DNA of 64,000 nt from Costus lasius (GCA_027563935.2 CM050451.1:101955565-102019564); one strand, 5' to 3'; positions 8,548-20,834 are shown, counted from the first letter of the stretch. Notes: generated from the letters alone by a model not told the origin. Made by a program: numbers and translations.

Positions 8548-11500
8548 CTAATGGTTGAGAAATCTCAAACCCATATTATTACAGTGCTTCTCATGCTTCT
8601 GCTGCGCCAGAGGCTTGGTAAGCGGGTCTGCCAGATTGTCGTCTGTATGAACCTTGCATATTTTGATCTCGCCACGATCTATGATCTCCCGGATCAAGTG
8701 AAACCGTCTCTGTATGTGCTTGGACTTCTGGTGCGACCGTGGTTCCTTTGCTTGTGCGATTGCTCCAGTGTTATCACAGAAGATAACCAAAGGATCTGCA
8801 CTCGAAGGAACGACACCAAATTCTCTCACGAACTTACGAATCCACACTGCCTCCTTGGATGCTTCCGAGGCTGCAACATACTCGGCTTCTGTTGTGGAAT
8901 CAGCAACAGTTGACTGTTTGAAACTTTTCCACACCACTGCTCCACCATTCAAGCTAAAAACATAGCCTGATTACGATCGGAAATCATCCTGGTCCGACTG
9001 GAACGAAGCGTCAGTATATCCTTCTGTACTGAGTTCTTCCTGACCACCATATATCAAGAACATATCTTTGGTCCTCCGCAGATATTTTAAAATGTTCTTG
9101 ACCGCAATCCAGTGCGCCATACCTGGATTACTTTGGAACCGACTGGTCACGCTTAACCCGTAAGCGACGTCTGGGCGAGTACACAACATCGCATACATAA
9201 TGGACCCAATAGCCGAAGCATAAGGCGTATTGTCCATTTCATCTTTCTCAGTCTGTGTTTGTGGACACTGACTCCTCGAAAGATTCAGACCATGTCTGAC
9301 TGGAAGATATCCTCTTTTAGAATTCTCTAAATGGAATCTCTCCAGGACTTTATCGATGTAAGTACTCTGGCACAGCCCGAGAAGCCTCTTAGATCTATCC
9401 CGGTAGATCTTCACACCTAATACATAGGCTGCTTCTCCTAAATCTTTCATCTGGAAACATTTTCCTAACCATGCTTTAACAGCATGCAGTTCAGGAATAT
9501 CATTTCCAATGATTAAGATATCATCGACGTAGAGGACTAGGAATGTAATCACGCTCCCACTAAACCTCTTATATACACACGGGTTATCCTCGTTCTTGAT
9601 GAAACCAAACTCAGAGATTGATTCATCAAAACGAATGTTCCAGCTTCTAGATGCTTGTTTAAGTCCATAAATAGACTTCTTTAACTTGCATATTTTATGA
9701 CGATCTGATGGATTAGTGAAACCCTCAGGTTGTGTCATATACACATCCTCATCCAGATTTCCATTAAGGAAAGCTGTCTTCACATCCATCTGCCAGATCT
9801 CATAATCGTAATATGCAGCTATCGCGAAAAGAATCCGAATAGACTTAAACATGGCTACAGGTGAGAAAGTTTCATCATAATCTATCCCGTAGATTTGTCT
9901 GAAACCTTTCGCAACTAGCCTGCCTTTATAGGTAACCACGTTACCATCCATGTCAATCTTCTTCTTGAAGATCCATTTACAGCCTATAGGGATTACTCCC
10001 GGAGGCGGATCAACCAAATCCCAGACTTGGTTATCTGACATGGAGTCCATCTCGGCTCGCATAGCATCAAGCCATCTAGCTGACTCCGGTCCACTGACCG
10101 CATCCGCATAAGTGAGGGGTTCATCATTATCAATGATGTAGACTCCGTCATAGCGCTCAGGCTGTCGACGGATCCTTCCCGATCTTCGCGGTTCCCGTGA
10201 TATCTGAGCCTCAGGTTGTTCATTAACCTGATTTACCGGCTCAGGCTCATCCAACTGTGCTTGACTACTTTGTCCTTCATCTGGATTCTCATCCAGCTTT
10301 ATTTCTCTCCCACTGGCCTCTTGCAGAAGAAATTCCTTCTCAAGAAATATGGCCGTCCGAGCAACAAATACCTTGTTCTCTTTGGGATCGTAGAAATAAT
10401 AACCCTTAGTTTCCTTAGGGTACCCGACAAAAATACATTTCTCAGATCTGTTCTCCAGTTTCCCAGAGGCGAGCTTTTTGACATAAGCCTCGCAACCCCA
10501 GATCCTGATAAATGTCAAGCTCGGCTGTTTCCCACACCATAACTCATATGGAGTCTTTGAAACTGCCTTGGATGGCACTCGGTTTAGTACCTTTGCAGCT
10601 GTTTCCAGTGCAAATCCCCAAAAGGAGTATGGAAGAGTAGCCTGACTCATCATAGAACGAACCATATCAAGTAACATTCTATTTCTCCTCTCGGACACAC
10701 CATTCCATTGAGATAATCCCACACTCCTTTAGATAGTCAGTAAACGCATGACTTAGGTATTCTCCACCTCGATCTGAGCGAAGTGCCTTGATATTTCGGC
10801 CTAGCTGATTTTGTACTTCATTCTTGAACTCTTTGAACTTGTCAAAAGATTCACTTTTATGTCTCATCAGATAGACATACCCATACCTACTGAAATCATC
10901 AGTAAAGGTAATGAAGTACTGATAGCCACCTCTAGCATGTTTACTAAATGGCCCACACACATCACTGTGTATGAGGTCAAGTAAACCTGAAGCCCTTTGA
11001 CCTTTATTAGGAAAAGGTGACTTCGTCATTTTACCCATCAAACAAGCTTTGCATGTATCAATCTCCTCACAGGAGAATGATCCCAGCAGTCCATGATCAT
11101 GCAACCGCTTAATGCGTTTCTCGTTTATATGGCCTAAACGACTATGCCATAGCAAGGTGCTGTCATCAGCATTCTTGGCTTTCTTATTATCAATGTTATG
11201 TATAGAACTTTCCATGTCCAACATGTATAACCCATTGTTAATTGAACCAGTAGCATAAACAATATTACCATAAGATAAAACACACTTTGAAATATTGCAT
11301 TCAAAGGCAAATCCTTTCCTGACAAGAGCAGGAATGGAGATAATATTTTTAGTTATACTGGGAACAAAATAACAACTGTTTAGTTCCAATACAAGTCCAG
11401 ATGGTAAAGAAATGAAATAGTCTCCTACAGCAACAGCAGCAACCCGTGCCCCGTTTCCAACGCGTAGGTCTACCTCATGCTGTCCCACCTGCCTTCTTCT

Positions 11501-12406
11501 CTTGAGTTCCTGTACATTTGAACAAATGTGAACTCCACATGCAGTGTCCAACACCCATGAAATAGAAGAAGATGAAACCATGACTTCTGTCACGTATATA
11601 CCTGAGCCAGAAGCGATGCTTCCCCTCTTATCTCCTTGGAGCGCTTTACAGTCCTTTTTCCAGTGACCCAGCTGGCCACAGTGGAAACACCTATTGTCCT
11701 TCGACCGCTTCACCTTCTGTTTCAGTGCCTTACTGTAGTTATTGACAGGGGCCTTGCCCTTCTTCCCCTTCTTCTTGTTCCTGGAAGGAACCAGTAAGAC
11801 AGAGGTTGAAGGCTTTCCCTTCAGAGTTTCCTCAGTAGTCAAGAGCATATTCAGCAGCTCTGCCGGAGTACAATCGATTTTGTTCATATTAAAGTTAATA
11901 ATGAACGCATCGAAAGAGGGCGGGAGAGATTGCAGAATAATGTCTACAGCAAGCTCCTGGTTGATGGTATGCCCCAGTTTCTCTAGAGCCTCCTTGTGCC
12001 CAATCATCTTGAGCACATGAGCTCCAACTGGGCTCCCTTCAGCCAGTTTGCTCTGAAAGAAGAGCTTCGTCAGATTATAGCGTTCTGTCCTCGCCTGTGC
12101 AGCATACAGCATCTTGAGGTTCGCTATAATCTCTATAGCCGACATATCCTCATGCTGACGCTGCAGCGGTGGCGTCATAGACGCTAGCATCAGGCAAGCG
12201 ACATCAATGCTATCATTGACGTGCTTTTCATAGGCTTCGCGAACCGCCCTTGCGGCGTTCGCAGCGGGTTGAGGCGGCACTGCCGTCTCGAGGACATACA
12301 GTTTCCTCTCTGCCTTAAGAACGATCTTAAGATGTCCGAACCAGTCAGAGAAGTTCGGCCCAGCAAACTTCTCCCTTTCCAGTAGGGATCGCACATTGAA
12401 GCTCAT
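8548..12406 (-). pseudogene. Cop-2 gag-pol, broken by a 26-bp deletion and a stop
   Basis: Starts normally at ATG 12406 and covers Gag, CCHC knuckle, protease and the first part of integrase. At 10710/10711 a 26-bp deletion, relative to intact copies, removes SQLTPPGTP just before the catalytic glutamate and shifts the frame. The pol frame resumes as an open stretch from about 10722 down to 8971. There a CAA to TAA change (TTA at 8971-8973 on the plus strand) stops it in RNase H after DDFRS. The last part of RNase H (8952-8548) is otherwise preserved, including TEAEY and FCDNT. RT motifs (TAFLNG, YVDD) are unchanged. Because integrase and RNase H are split, this copy cannot supply a full polyprotein. 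Its near-identical LTRs mean either very recent damage or mobilisation with proteins from another copy. Confidence 0.94.
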
Positions 12407-12427
12407 GGTGTTCGTTGCTGCAGGAAT

Positions 12428-12458
12428 CTACAACAATGCAAGAACAGCAAGGTCAGTA
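12428..12458 (-). promoter_or_regulatory. Predicted branch point and 3' splice acceptor, Cop-2
   Basis: TACTGAC at 12458-12452 and TTGTAG ending at 12428 on the sense strand. Confidence 0.5.
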
Positions 12459-12499
12459 TCAATGTTCAGAATCAATCCAGGACTTAAGAAAGATTCTTT

Positions 12500-12566
12500 T
12501 CTCACTATTTTGTCTGACTGAAAAATCCAGTAAACAGTCCGAAAGAGTAACACTCTTTTAGTGAGA
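12500..12566 (-). other. Three-way-junction RNA structure, Cop-2 leader
   Basis: Outer arms TCTCACTA (12500-12507) / TAGTGAGA (12559-12566). Inner stem GACTG/CAGTC replaces GGCTG/CAGCC of Cop-1 and Cop-3, a compensated change. Second inner stem GAGT-AAC-ACTC. Confidence 0.6.
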
Positions 12567-12707
12567 TGGGATCCAGAATTCATACTTGGTCTCCGCGTCC
12601 CGCTCAGGCGAGATAAGATGCACAGAGATGACAAGCACTAATTTCTGGTAGGCTGTCCCAGCCAATCGCCAACCCGTGCGATTCCCCTTCATCTGGGCAA
12701 TCCAGCA

Positions 12708-12945
12708 GACTGTGCCAACTGAGTTGGTACAACACAGTCTCTGATCCCACAGATGGCTGCCTCCATGCGCTACCATATGCGCCACATATGTAGCCTACAT
12801 GGTCAAGCTGACCCGACCTACTCCCTGGACCACCACGTGCTATGCTGAGCAACGAGAAGCGATAAATCCCTTCTCTGTAACACGCAGGTGAAATCCCGCA
12901 CCGTCTGAAGATAGATGGACGTGCCCACTGAGTGGGTACAACACG
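12708..12945 (-). other. Two bulged hairpins with TTGTA bulge, Cop-2 leader
   Basis: 12708-12739: GACTGTG/CACAGTC outer stem, TTGTA bulge, CCAAC-TCA-GTTGG inner hairpin (sense reading). 12920-12945: CGTG/CACG outer stem, the same TTGTA bulge, CCCAC-TCA-GTGGG inner hairpin. Confidence 0.6.
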
Positions 12946-13866
12946 GCTCCAACGATAGTCAGAACAGTGAGGTTTCGCGTCAGAAGGCTTACGAGCTTGA
13001 TATTTTTAGCGTTTGGATTTTAACGGCCTTTTATCTTCTTACTATCAGGCAAATCCTATGGCTATAGCAGAAGATAAACTCATGCAGTTCTAATTATATA
13101 ACGAATAAAAAGAAAGCATGCTTATCTTATGTGGTAAAAGCCCAAAGCCTAAGTAAGACCTTAAGATACTTAAGTCTTCACTTGCTCTTCTTGGGACTTT
13201 TGCATCTCATCTGGTCCAACCCAGGGCCCTAGCGCCAAGAGCACCTCAGGTGCGCCACCAGCTGAATGCGCCTCTGCGATGTGTGCTTTTGTGCTCTTGT
13301 CTAATCATAATACATTTTGATCTATCTAGACAAGCTTGACTCGCAGGTCAATTATACAATAAATTAAAAACAATGTGATTCGCAGATCACAAAATAAGAT
13401 TAATTTATAATTAACCAGGCACGCAGGCCCCAGCACAGCACACAATAGGGCAACCCACATAAGATTAAATAAACAGGCATCATGGCATCAACCAATCATC
13501 ATGTGATCCATTACATAGAAAATAAAATTTTGAAAACCCCATTGGCATCAATTTTAATTCTCTTATGTGCCCTACAACCTTACAACGGTCCATTGATAGG
13601 GATCCACTCAAATCTAGTTAGATCCTTGCCCTTGCATGCACCAAGTCCTAACTGACTCGAGTTGACCTGATGGTCAACCATGCATGCGCCAAGGGCTGAA
13701 CAACCTTCATGAGATCTGGCAAGCGGGTGTGACCCCGGGCCTAACTCATGTGTGTTCATTGCTGTCTCAACCAGACCTCGCTACACGCCTGTGATGCAGT
13801 CAACCTATAGCCACCTCGTGCTTTCGCACAGGTGCTATCTGGTCAACCCATCTAGGCTGTCAGATG

Positions 13867-13878
13867 GTCTGATCAGAC
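13867..13878. other. 12-bp palindrome GTCTGATCAGAC, Cop-2 leader
   Basis: Perfect palindrome; also at 16964-16975, 19808-19819, 36136-36147, 56550-56561 and 59279-59290. Candidate RNA dimerisation site (inference). Confidence 0.5.
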
Positions 13879-14222
13879 TATTGGATCTAACCTAGAGTAT
13901 GCTTTCAACCCCATCAACCCGTCTAAGGGTTTATAGTAGATGCATATAGATCTAATTGTTTGCGCGCAAGTAGGTATAAGTTTTGCTGAAATACCATTCA
14001 ACATACTTAACATGCGCCAACACAACAACATGCGCAAATCATGAAGAAACATATAACATGCGCAAATCATGAAGAAACATACATCTAAGTTCTAAACTAG
14101 CATGTAGGTTTCGGCATGTGATCAACCATCATTAGATCTACTCATAAGCATATTCATGGATCAAACATGATGATCTACTCATTAGATGCGCAAGCAATCA
14201 TATGAACAAGTATAGATCCGCA

Positions 14223-14234
14223 GCTCTGATACCA
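14223..14234 (-). other. Primer-binding site of Cop-2
   Basis: TGGTATCAGAGC on the sense strand, complementary to the 3' end of plant initiator tRNA-Met; two bases after the 5' LTR. Confidence 0.92.
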
Positions 14235-14236
14235 AT

Positions 14237-15932
14237 TGTAGGGTTCTAGAGGGGTCCCCTTCAAGGGGGAGCGAAACCCTATAGATGGCGCAAGTGGTCT
14301 TCTTTGTTTTAGCAGCGGAATTAGGGTTTAAAACTTGATCGCATGCTATACTTTCATATGATCAACTTAAACAACAAATGAAAGATTCGTTACCATGGCC
14401 ATGGGAAGGAGGCGGCTTGGAAGCAAAGAGCAAGATAGATCTTCTCCACAAGTGACGCACACAAGAAGGAGGGAAGACTTCTTCTTGTTGATCTTTGTGC
14501 TAGCAAAGATCTTCAAGAGTCCTTGCCGAATGGAAGGGATAGGTTGAGATGCTTCCTTGGCCGAGAGCTCTCCCTTGTCGTTCACCTTCTTCCACACGAG
14601 ATGGCAAGCAAGCAACGTCAATGACAAGCGAGCAAAAGCGTTTAGGCGATAACATCAAAAAATGGCGTTACATGACTTCCCAAAATGGAAAGTCATGAAG
14701 CCATGTTCCAACGCCAAAACGCCTTCCTTCATGAACCATGCGTTCACATAGTGAATCGGTTCATTCTTTGGTTCAATTCGATTTGGCTCATAGACCAAAA
14801 TCAAACCAAGCCAAGCCAATACATGGTCTAGACCTTCTATGAACCTAATGGCTCAAGATCTAACCGTTCATCTCCTGATGCTCTTGATCTCACCGATCTA
14901 GCATCTCCTCTCTCGATCGAAGCTTACCGATCTCAAGCCCTAATCAATCAAACATGATCAGACTAGATCTCACTTACAATCAGAGTTTAAATCCCTTTAA
15001 ACTGAACCCAAATAATTCAGTCCACACGATCTGACTTAAGTAAGCCATATCATCAATTTGTGCGACCCTGAGGGTTTCCTTTAAATGTCGGTAACGATAA
15101 CTTTCGTTATCACGATCAGTGAGGGGTATCTAGCAACACATCACTGTCTCCCGATATAAAGGAAAGAGTCTTCCAAGACTACTCCCAAACCACAGCACAA
15201 GTGTGAATCAACTTCACAAGGCATGCATGTGTCCTTTGCCACTGGATGTTCTTATTGGACAAGCGGGTCAAGCTTGTAACTCCAATACGATGAGCATGAT
15301 TAGATCAGATGAGCATAGTCATCTGGGTATGGCCATACACTTTCTCAATCATCTCATATAGGGGGGGCCCCTTTAGAACATCACACTCCTTGAACAAGGA
15401 GACGGCAATCCTATATCTATCACTAGTGCCCTAACCTGACTCATGATCATTATCCAAGATAGTCTATGATCATTATGTTTCAAATGATATTGAACTACCT
15501 CAAAACAATGACAATCATCATTTAGTAACTCAAGTGATCTCAAGTCAGAGGACATGTGCCACTTAGTGCATACAAGGAATATTCACATTGTGACAAGCAA
15601 TTGAATATCCTAGTAGGGTCTGTCCAGTACATCCAATGTACCCATGAGTCTACATCTTATTCCATGCTCGAAGCATCCTATAAGATTAGAACACATATTA
15701 GTCTCAATCATATCAAGGCTGTCTCATGTTCACCAAGATATCTCGACTAAGGACATATAGCCTGTCAGCCTAGCTGAACAGCTTTGAGACATTATTCAGT
15801 AGTACACTTATTACTGCAGACAAGGTAACAACCTGAATAATAACCATGCCTTTATAAACATAAGAGTTTATTACATGATACTGTTACAATCCCAAAGGCC
15901 TCAAACATTAGCCTTAAGGGCATACCCCAACA
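14237..15932 (-). repeat. Cop-2 5' LTR
   Basis: 1696 bp, partner of 6832-8527. Ends at CCCCAACA before the GAGCA duplication at 15933-15937. Confidence 0.95.
15096..15160 (-). promoter_or_regulatory. LTR TATA and hairpin (Cop-2 5' LTR)
   Basis: Same arrangement as 7691-7755. This copy would drive the full-length Cop-2 RNA. Confidence 0.62.
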
Positions 15933-15937
15933 GAGCA

Positions 15938-17269
15938 ACGAGAAGCGATAAATCCCTTCTCTGTAACACGCAGGTGAAATCTCGCACCGGCTGAAGATAG
16001 ATGGACGTGCCCACTGAGTGGGTACAACACGGCTCCAACGATAGTCAGAACAGTGAGGTTTCGCGTCAGAAGGCATTACGTGCTTGATATTTTAGCGTTT
16101 GGATTTTAACGGTCTTTTATCTTCTTACTATCAGGCAAATCCTATGGCTATAGCAGAAGATAAATAACTCATGCAATTCTAATTATTAAACAATAAAAGA
16201 AAGCATGGATCTTATGTGGTAAAAGCCCATAGCCTAAGTAAGACCTTAATTAACTTAAGTCTTCACTTGCTTTTCTTGGGTCTTTTGCATCTCATCTGGT
16301 CCAACCCAGGGCCCTAGTGCTCAATGCAGCTCAGGTGCGCCCACCAGCTGAATGCGCCTCTGCGATGTGTGCTTTTGTGCTCTTGTCTAATCAAAATACA
16401 TTTTGATCTATCTAGACAAGCTTGACTCGCAGGTCAATTATACAATAAATTAATTACAAATGTGATTCGCAGATCACAAAACAAATTAATTTACAAGTTT
16501 AATTCCAGGCACGCAGGCCCCAGCACAGCACACATTTAACATGGGCAGCCCACATAAGAATAAATAAACAAGCATCATGGCATCATTCAATCAACATGTG
16601 ATCCATTACAAAGAAAATAAAATTTTGAAAACCCATTGGCATCAATTTTAATTTTCTTATGTGCCCTACAACCTTACAACGGTTCATTGATAGGGATCCA
16701 CTCAACAATCTAGTTAGATCCATGCCCTTGCATGCACCAAGTCCTAACTGACTCGAGTTGACCTAATGGTCAACCATGCATGCGCCAAGGGCTGAACAAC
16801 CAACATGAGTTCTGGCAAGCGGGTGTGACCCCGGGCCTAACTCATGTGTGTTCACTGGTTGTCTCAACCAGACCTCGCTACACGCCTGTGATCCAATCGA
16901 CCTATAGCCACCTCGTGCTTGCGCACAGGTGCCATCTGGTCGATCCATCTAGGCTGTCAGATGGTCTGATCAGACTATGTGGATCTAACCTAGAGGGTGA
17001 CTTCAACCCCATCAACCCGTCTAAGGGTTTATAGTAAGTGCATATAGATCTAAATGTTTGCGCGCAAGTAGATATAAGTTTTGATGAAATACCATTCAAC
17101 ATACTTAACATGCGCCAACAAGAACATGCATAAACATGAACATCACACATGCGCCAAAACACCTAAAACCTAGCATGTGGTTGCGCATGTGAAATAGATC
17201 TATACTAACAAGGATCACAAAACAAACCAAGCAAGCATATGAACATATATTAACCGCTCTGATACCAAT
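15938..17269 (-). other. Cop-1 leader, PBS-proximal part
   Basis: Continues the Cop-1 leader after Cop-2 and its TSD copy. Begins with the GAGAAG..CTTCTC hairpin (15940-15961), then the second bulged hairpin and the palindrome at 16964-16975. Near the PBS the sense strand reads GCGGTTAATAT, a weak GT donor candidate. No gene seen. Confidence 0.85.
17256..17267 (-). other. Primer-binding site of Cop-1
   Basis: TGGTATCAGAGC on the sense strand, two bases after the LTR end. Confidence 0.92.
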
Positions 17270-18976
17270 TGTAAGGGCCCCCTTCAAGGGGGAGCGAGAA
17301 AACCCTAAGGTGAGTACCCCTTTCAAGAGGGGGGCGCAAGTGACCTTTCTTTGTTTTCGCAGCGGAATTAGGGTTTCACATTTGATCGCATGCTATACAT
17401 TCGTATGAACAACTTAAACATCAAGTGAAAGATGCGTTACCATGGCCATGAGAAGGAGGCGGCTTGGAAGCAAAGACCAAGAGAGATCTTCTCCACAAGT
17501 GACGCACACAAGAAGAGAGATGGCTTCTTCTTGTTGATCTTTGTGCTAGCAAAGATCTTCAAGTGTTCTTGCCGAATGGAAGGGATGGGAGACGAGATCT
17601 TGCTTGGGCGAGAGCTCCACACGTTCATCCACCTCTTCTCAACGCGCGCATTGCAAGAAGCCAAGCGAAGTGAAGTCAAGTGGTGAACGGCTTGGCGTTA
17701 GGCGTTTTGAAGAAGAGGCCATGATGACTTACCATAAATGGAAGCATGCACTCATAAACGACCAAAACGCCATCACCCTTTCGAACCATGCGTTCACATA
17801 AGTGAACCGGTTCTCTTTTGGTTCAATTGCATTTGGTTCAACAAACCAAACCAAATAAGCCCAAGCCCCTTGGTCTAGATCATATCAAACCCTTAGGTTC
17901 AAGATCTAACCGTTCATCTCCTGATGCTCCTGATCTCACCGATCTAGCATCACCTCTCTCGATCGAAGCTTACCGATCTCAAGCCCAAATCAATCAAACA
18001 TGATCAGACCAGATCTCACTTACAATCAGAGATTAAATCCCTTTAAACTGAACCCAAACAATTCAGTCCACACGATCTGACTCAAGTAAGCCATATCATC
18101 AAATTGTGCGACCCTGAGGGTTTCCTTTGAATGTCGGTAACGATAACTTTCGTTATCACGATCAGTGAGGGGTATCTAGCAACACATCACTGTCTCCCGA
18201 TATAAAGGAAAGAGTCTTCCAAGACTACTCCCAAAACACAGCACAAGGGTGAATGCACTTCACTAGGCACACATGTTTCCTTTGCCACTGGATGTTCTTA
18301 TTGGACAAGCGTGTCAAGCCTGTGTCTCCAATATGATGAGTATGATTAGATCAGATGAACATTGTCACCTGGGTATGGCCATACACTTTCTCAGTCATCT
18401 CATTCAGGGGGCCCCTTTAGAACACCACACTCCTTGAACAAGGAGACGGCAATCCTTTATCTATCACTAGTGTCCTAACCTGACTCATGATCATTATCCA
18501 AGATAGTCTATAATCATTATGTTTCAAATGATATTGAACTACCTCAAAACAATGACAATCATCATCTAGAAACACAAGTGATCTCAAGTCAGAGGACATG
18601 TGCCACTTGATGCAAACAAGGATTATTCACATTGTGACAAGCAATTGAATATCCTAGTAGGGTCTGTCCAGTACATCCAATGTACCCATGAGTCTACATC
18701 TTATTCCATGCTCGAAGCATCCTATAAGATTAGAACACATATTAGTCTCAATCATATCAAGGCTGTCTCATGTTCACCAAGATATCTCGACTAAGGACTT
18801 TATAGCATGTCAGCCTAGCTGAACAGCTTTGAGACATTATTCAGTAGTACACTTATTACAGCAGACAAGGTAACAACCTGAATAATAACCATGCCTTTAT
18901 AAACATAAGAGTTTATTACATGATACTTTTACAATCCCAAGGCCTCAAACATTAGCCTTAAGGGCATACCCTAATA
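17270..18976 (-). repeat. Cop-1 5' LTR
   Basis: 1707 bp, partner of 773-2479. Its outer terminus is TATTAGGG (sense) in place of TGTTAGGG, so one terminal base needed for integration has changed since insertion. Followed by the GACCA duplication. Confidence 0.95.
18142..18206 (-). promoter_or_regulatory. LTR TATA and hairpin (Cop-1 5' LTR)
   Basis: Hairpin GATAAC-TTTC-GTTATC starting at 18142; TATA-like box at the far end. Would drive Cop-1. Confidence 0.62.
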
Positions 18977-19549
18977 GACCAAGGCTTGGTTTAATTTGGT
19001 CTTTGAACCAAATAAAATTGAACCGGCTCATCAAGTGAGTGCATGGTTCAAAGTGAGAGGAGAAGCGATCGGTTCACTTTGAGTGAACGCATGACCGCAT
19101 GAGAGATTAAGGCTTGCTATTTTTAGAAGCCATGCCTCCACGTTCGAAAGGAATGTTTCTCTCGTCGCCCCTCTTCACCTCTTGACGCTTCTCTCATGTG
19201 GAGAGACTTCACGCTTAGGGAGAGTTTGGACAAGCCAAGAGATCATCTCATCCCTTCACTCGATCAGGAGACTTGGAAATCCTTGCTAGCACAAGGAACG
19301 ACAAGGAGAAGCCTCTCTCATCTTGTGTGCGTCTGCTTTGGAGGAGAGCCGCATCGTTCTCTGCTTCCAAGTCGCCATCCAAGCAATGGCATCGGTATGA
19401 TCTTGTATTGATCTTTACAAAGTTTTAAGTTGATCATATATTTGCATACCAATCGATCTTGTAGGAAACCCTAGATTCCGCTTTACGATTTTTTACATAT
19501 GCGCATATTAGGGTTTCGCCCCCCCCCCCCCCCCCTTTAGGAACTTTCA
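18977..19549 (+). repeat. Cop-3 5' LTR, second part
   Basis: Resumes with the second GACCA and runs to TTTCA at 19549. AATAAA at 19011-19016 is a possible poly(A) signal. A run of 17 C at 19519-19535 corresponds to 12 C in the 3' LTR (26898-26909), consistent with replication slippage. Confidence 0.93.
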
Positions 19550-19551
19550 AT

Positions 19552-19563
19552 TGGTATCAGAGG
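19552..19563 (+). other. Primer-binding site of Cop-3
   Basis: TGGTATCAGAGG, complementary to the 3' end of initiator tRNA-Met, two bases after the LTR. Confidence 0.92.
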
Positions 19564-19568
19564 AGGTT

Positions 19569-19577
19569 CTGGTATGT
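19569..19577 (+). promoter_or_regulatory. Predicted 5' splice donor in Cop-3 leader
   Basis: CTG/GTATGT, 6 bases after the PBS. Paired with the acceptor at 21325 it would remove 1754 bp (19572-21325). The chimeric Cop-7/Cop-6 leader has the equivalent G/GTATGT at 59572. Confidence 0.4.
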
Positions 19578-19807
19578 TATATGATTGCTTAATGTGTGAT
19601 CCTTGCTTGTGTGTGAGTAGATCTAATGTTAACATGCGAAAATACATGCTTGTTATTAGATGTTGGCGCATGTTTTTGTTGGCGCTTGTTGAATGTATTT
19701 GTTAAAAACTTATCATATCTTGCGCGCATCCACTAGATCTAAGCGCCTACTTGAAAAACTTAGATGGGTTATTAGGGTTGAAGTCATCGTCTAGTCTAGA
19801 CTCAACT

Positions 19808-19819
19808 GTCTGATCAGAC
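19808..19819. other. 12-bp palindrome GTCTGATCAGAC, Cop-3 leader
   Basis: About 245 bp after the PBS; conserved in all leaders of the window. Confidence 0.5.
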
Positions 19820-20807
19820 CATCTGACAGCCTAGATGGGTCGACCAGATGGCACCTATGCGCAAGCATGAGGTGGCTATAGGTCGACTGCGGAAAGGCGT
19901 GTAGCGATGTCTGATTGAGACAACCAATGAACGCTCATGATTAAGGCCCGGGGTCACACCCGCTTGCCAGAACTCATGAGGGACGTTCAGCCCTTAAGGC
20001 ATGCATTGTTAACCATGAGGTCGACTCAAGTCGGTTATGACTTGGTGCATGCAAGGGCAGAGGGTCTGACTAGGTCTGATGAGTGGATCCCTATTAATGG
20101 ACCGTTGTAAGGTAGTAGGGCACATAAGGAAATAAAATTGATGCCAATGGGGATTTTTGAAAATTTTATTTTCCTGATTGGATCACATGATCACATATAA
20201 CATGATTCAATGTCTATTTCATCTTATGTGGGCTGCCCAAATTTAATGTGTGCTGTGCTGGGGCCTGCGTGCCTGGATTAAAATGTAAATTATTATAATT
20301 GTGATCTACGAATCACATTTTTAATTTATGAATGTGTAATTGACCTGCGTGTCAATCATGTCTAGATAGATTAAATTGTAATTTGATCAGACATGAGCAC
20401 AGAGCACACATGGCAGAGGCGCTTGCAGCAAGAGGCTTGACCAGGTGGGAGGTCTAGGGTTCGACTCTAGGACAGGCGCATTTTACCTGGTGGGCGCATC
20501 TCAGCTGCACAGGGCGCTTGGGCCCGGGTTGGACCAGATGGAGTTGCAAAAGACCCATGAAGAGCTCAAGTGAAGACTTAAGTTAAATTAAGGTCTTACT
20601 TAGGCTTAATGGGCTTTTACCACATAAGATCATCATGCTTTCAATTTACTGTTTAAGTAATTTAGTAACTACATGATTTATTCTTCTGCTATCACCATAG
20701 GATTTGCATGATAGTAAGAAGATAAAAGGACCGTTAAAATCCAATGTTAAATATCAAGCACGTAAGCCTTCTGACGCGAAACCTCACTGTTCTGACTATC
20801 GTTGGGG

Positions 20808-20834
20808 CTGTGTTGTACCCACTCAGTGGGCACG
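20808..20834 (+). other. Bulged hairpin A, Cop-3 leader
   Basis: GTG (20810-20812) / CAC (20831-20833) outer stem, bulge TTGTA (20813-20817), inner CCCAC-TCA-GTGGG (20818-20830). Confidence 0.6.

Larger units (their letters stand above)
12407..14236 (-). other. Cop-2 leader (1830 bp, non-coding)
   Basis: Between PBS and gag, with no long reading frame. From the gag side it holds the splice acceptor, the three-way junction, two bulged hairpins, an AAGAC..TTAA..TTAA..GTCTT hairpin (about 13160-13190), a GTGAT..ATCAC hairpin (about 13375-13390) and the palindrome GTCTGATCAGAC (13867-13878). No clear GT donor next to the PBS in this copy. Confidence 0.85.
6832..15932 (-). mobile_element. Cop-2: complete but defective copia element
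   Basis: 9101 bp, two 1696-bp LTRs that look almost identical, TSD GAGCA, PBS and PPT intact, but gag-pol is frameshifted and has a stop. It is inserted in the Cop-1 leader and is the innermost level of the left nest. Confidence 0.96.
773..18976 (-). mobile_element. Cop-1: full-length copia element, interrupted by Cop-2
   Basis: Minus-strand element with two 1707-bp LTRs (773-2479 and 17270-18976), PPT, an open gag-pol and PBS. Cop-2 plus one TSD copy (6832-15937) splits its leader; without it the element is about 9.1 kb. Flanked by GACCA on both sides. It is younger than Cop-3 and older than Cop-2. The outer end at 18976 reads TA on the plus strand where CA is expected (a C to T change). 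Confidence 0.95.

Noticed and set aside
14223..14234. GCTCTGATACCA resembles the end of a tRNA gene
   Set aside because: It is the complement of the primer-binding site; no tRNA cloverleaf around it.
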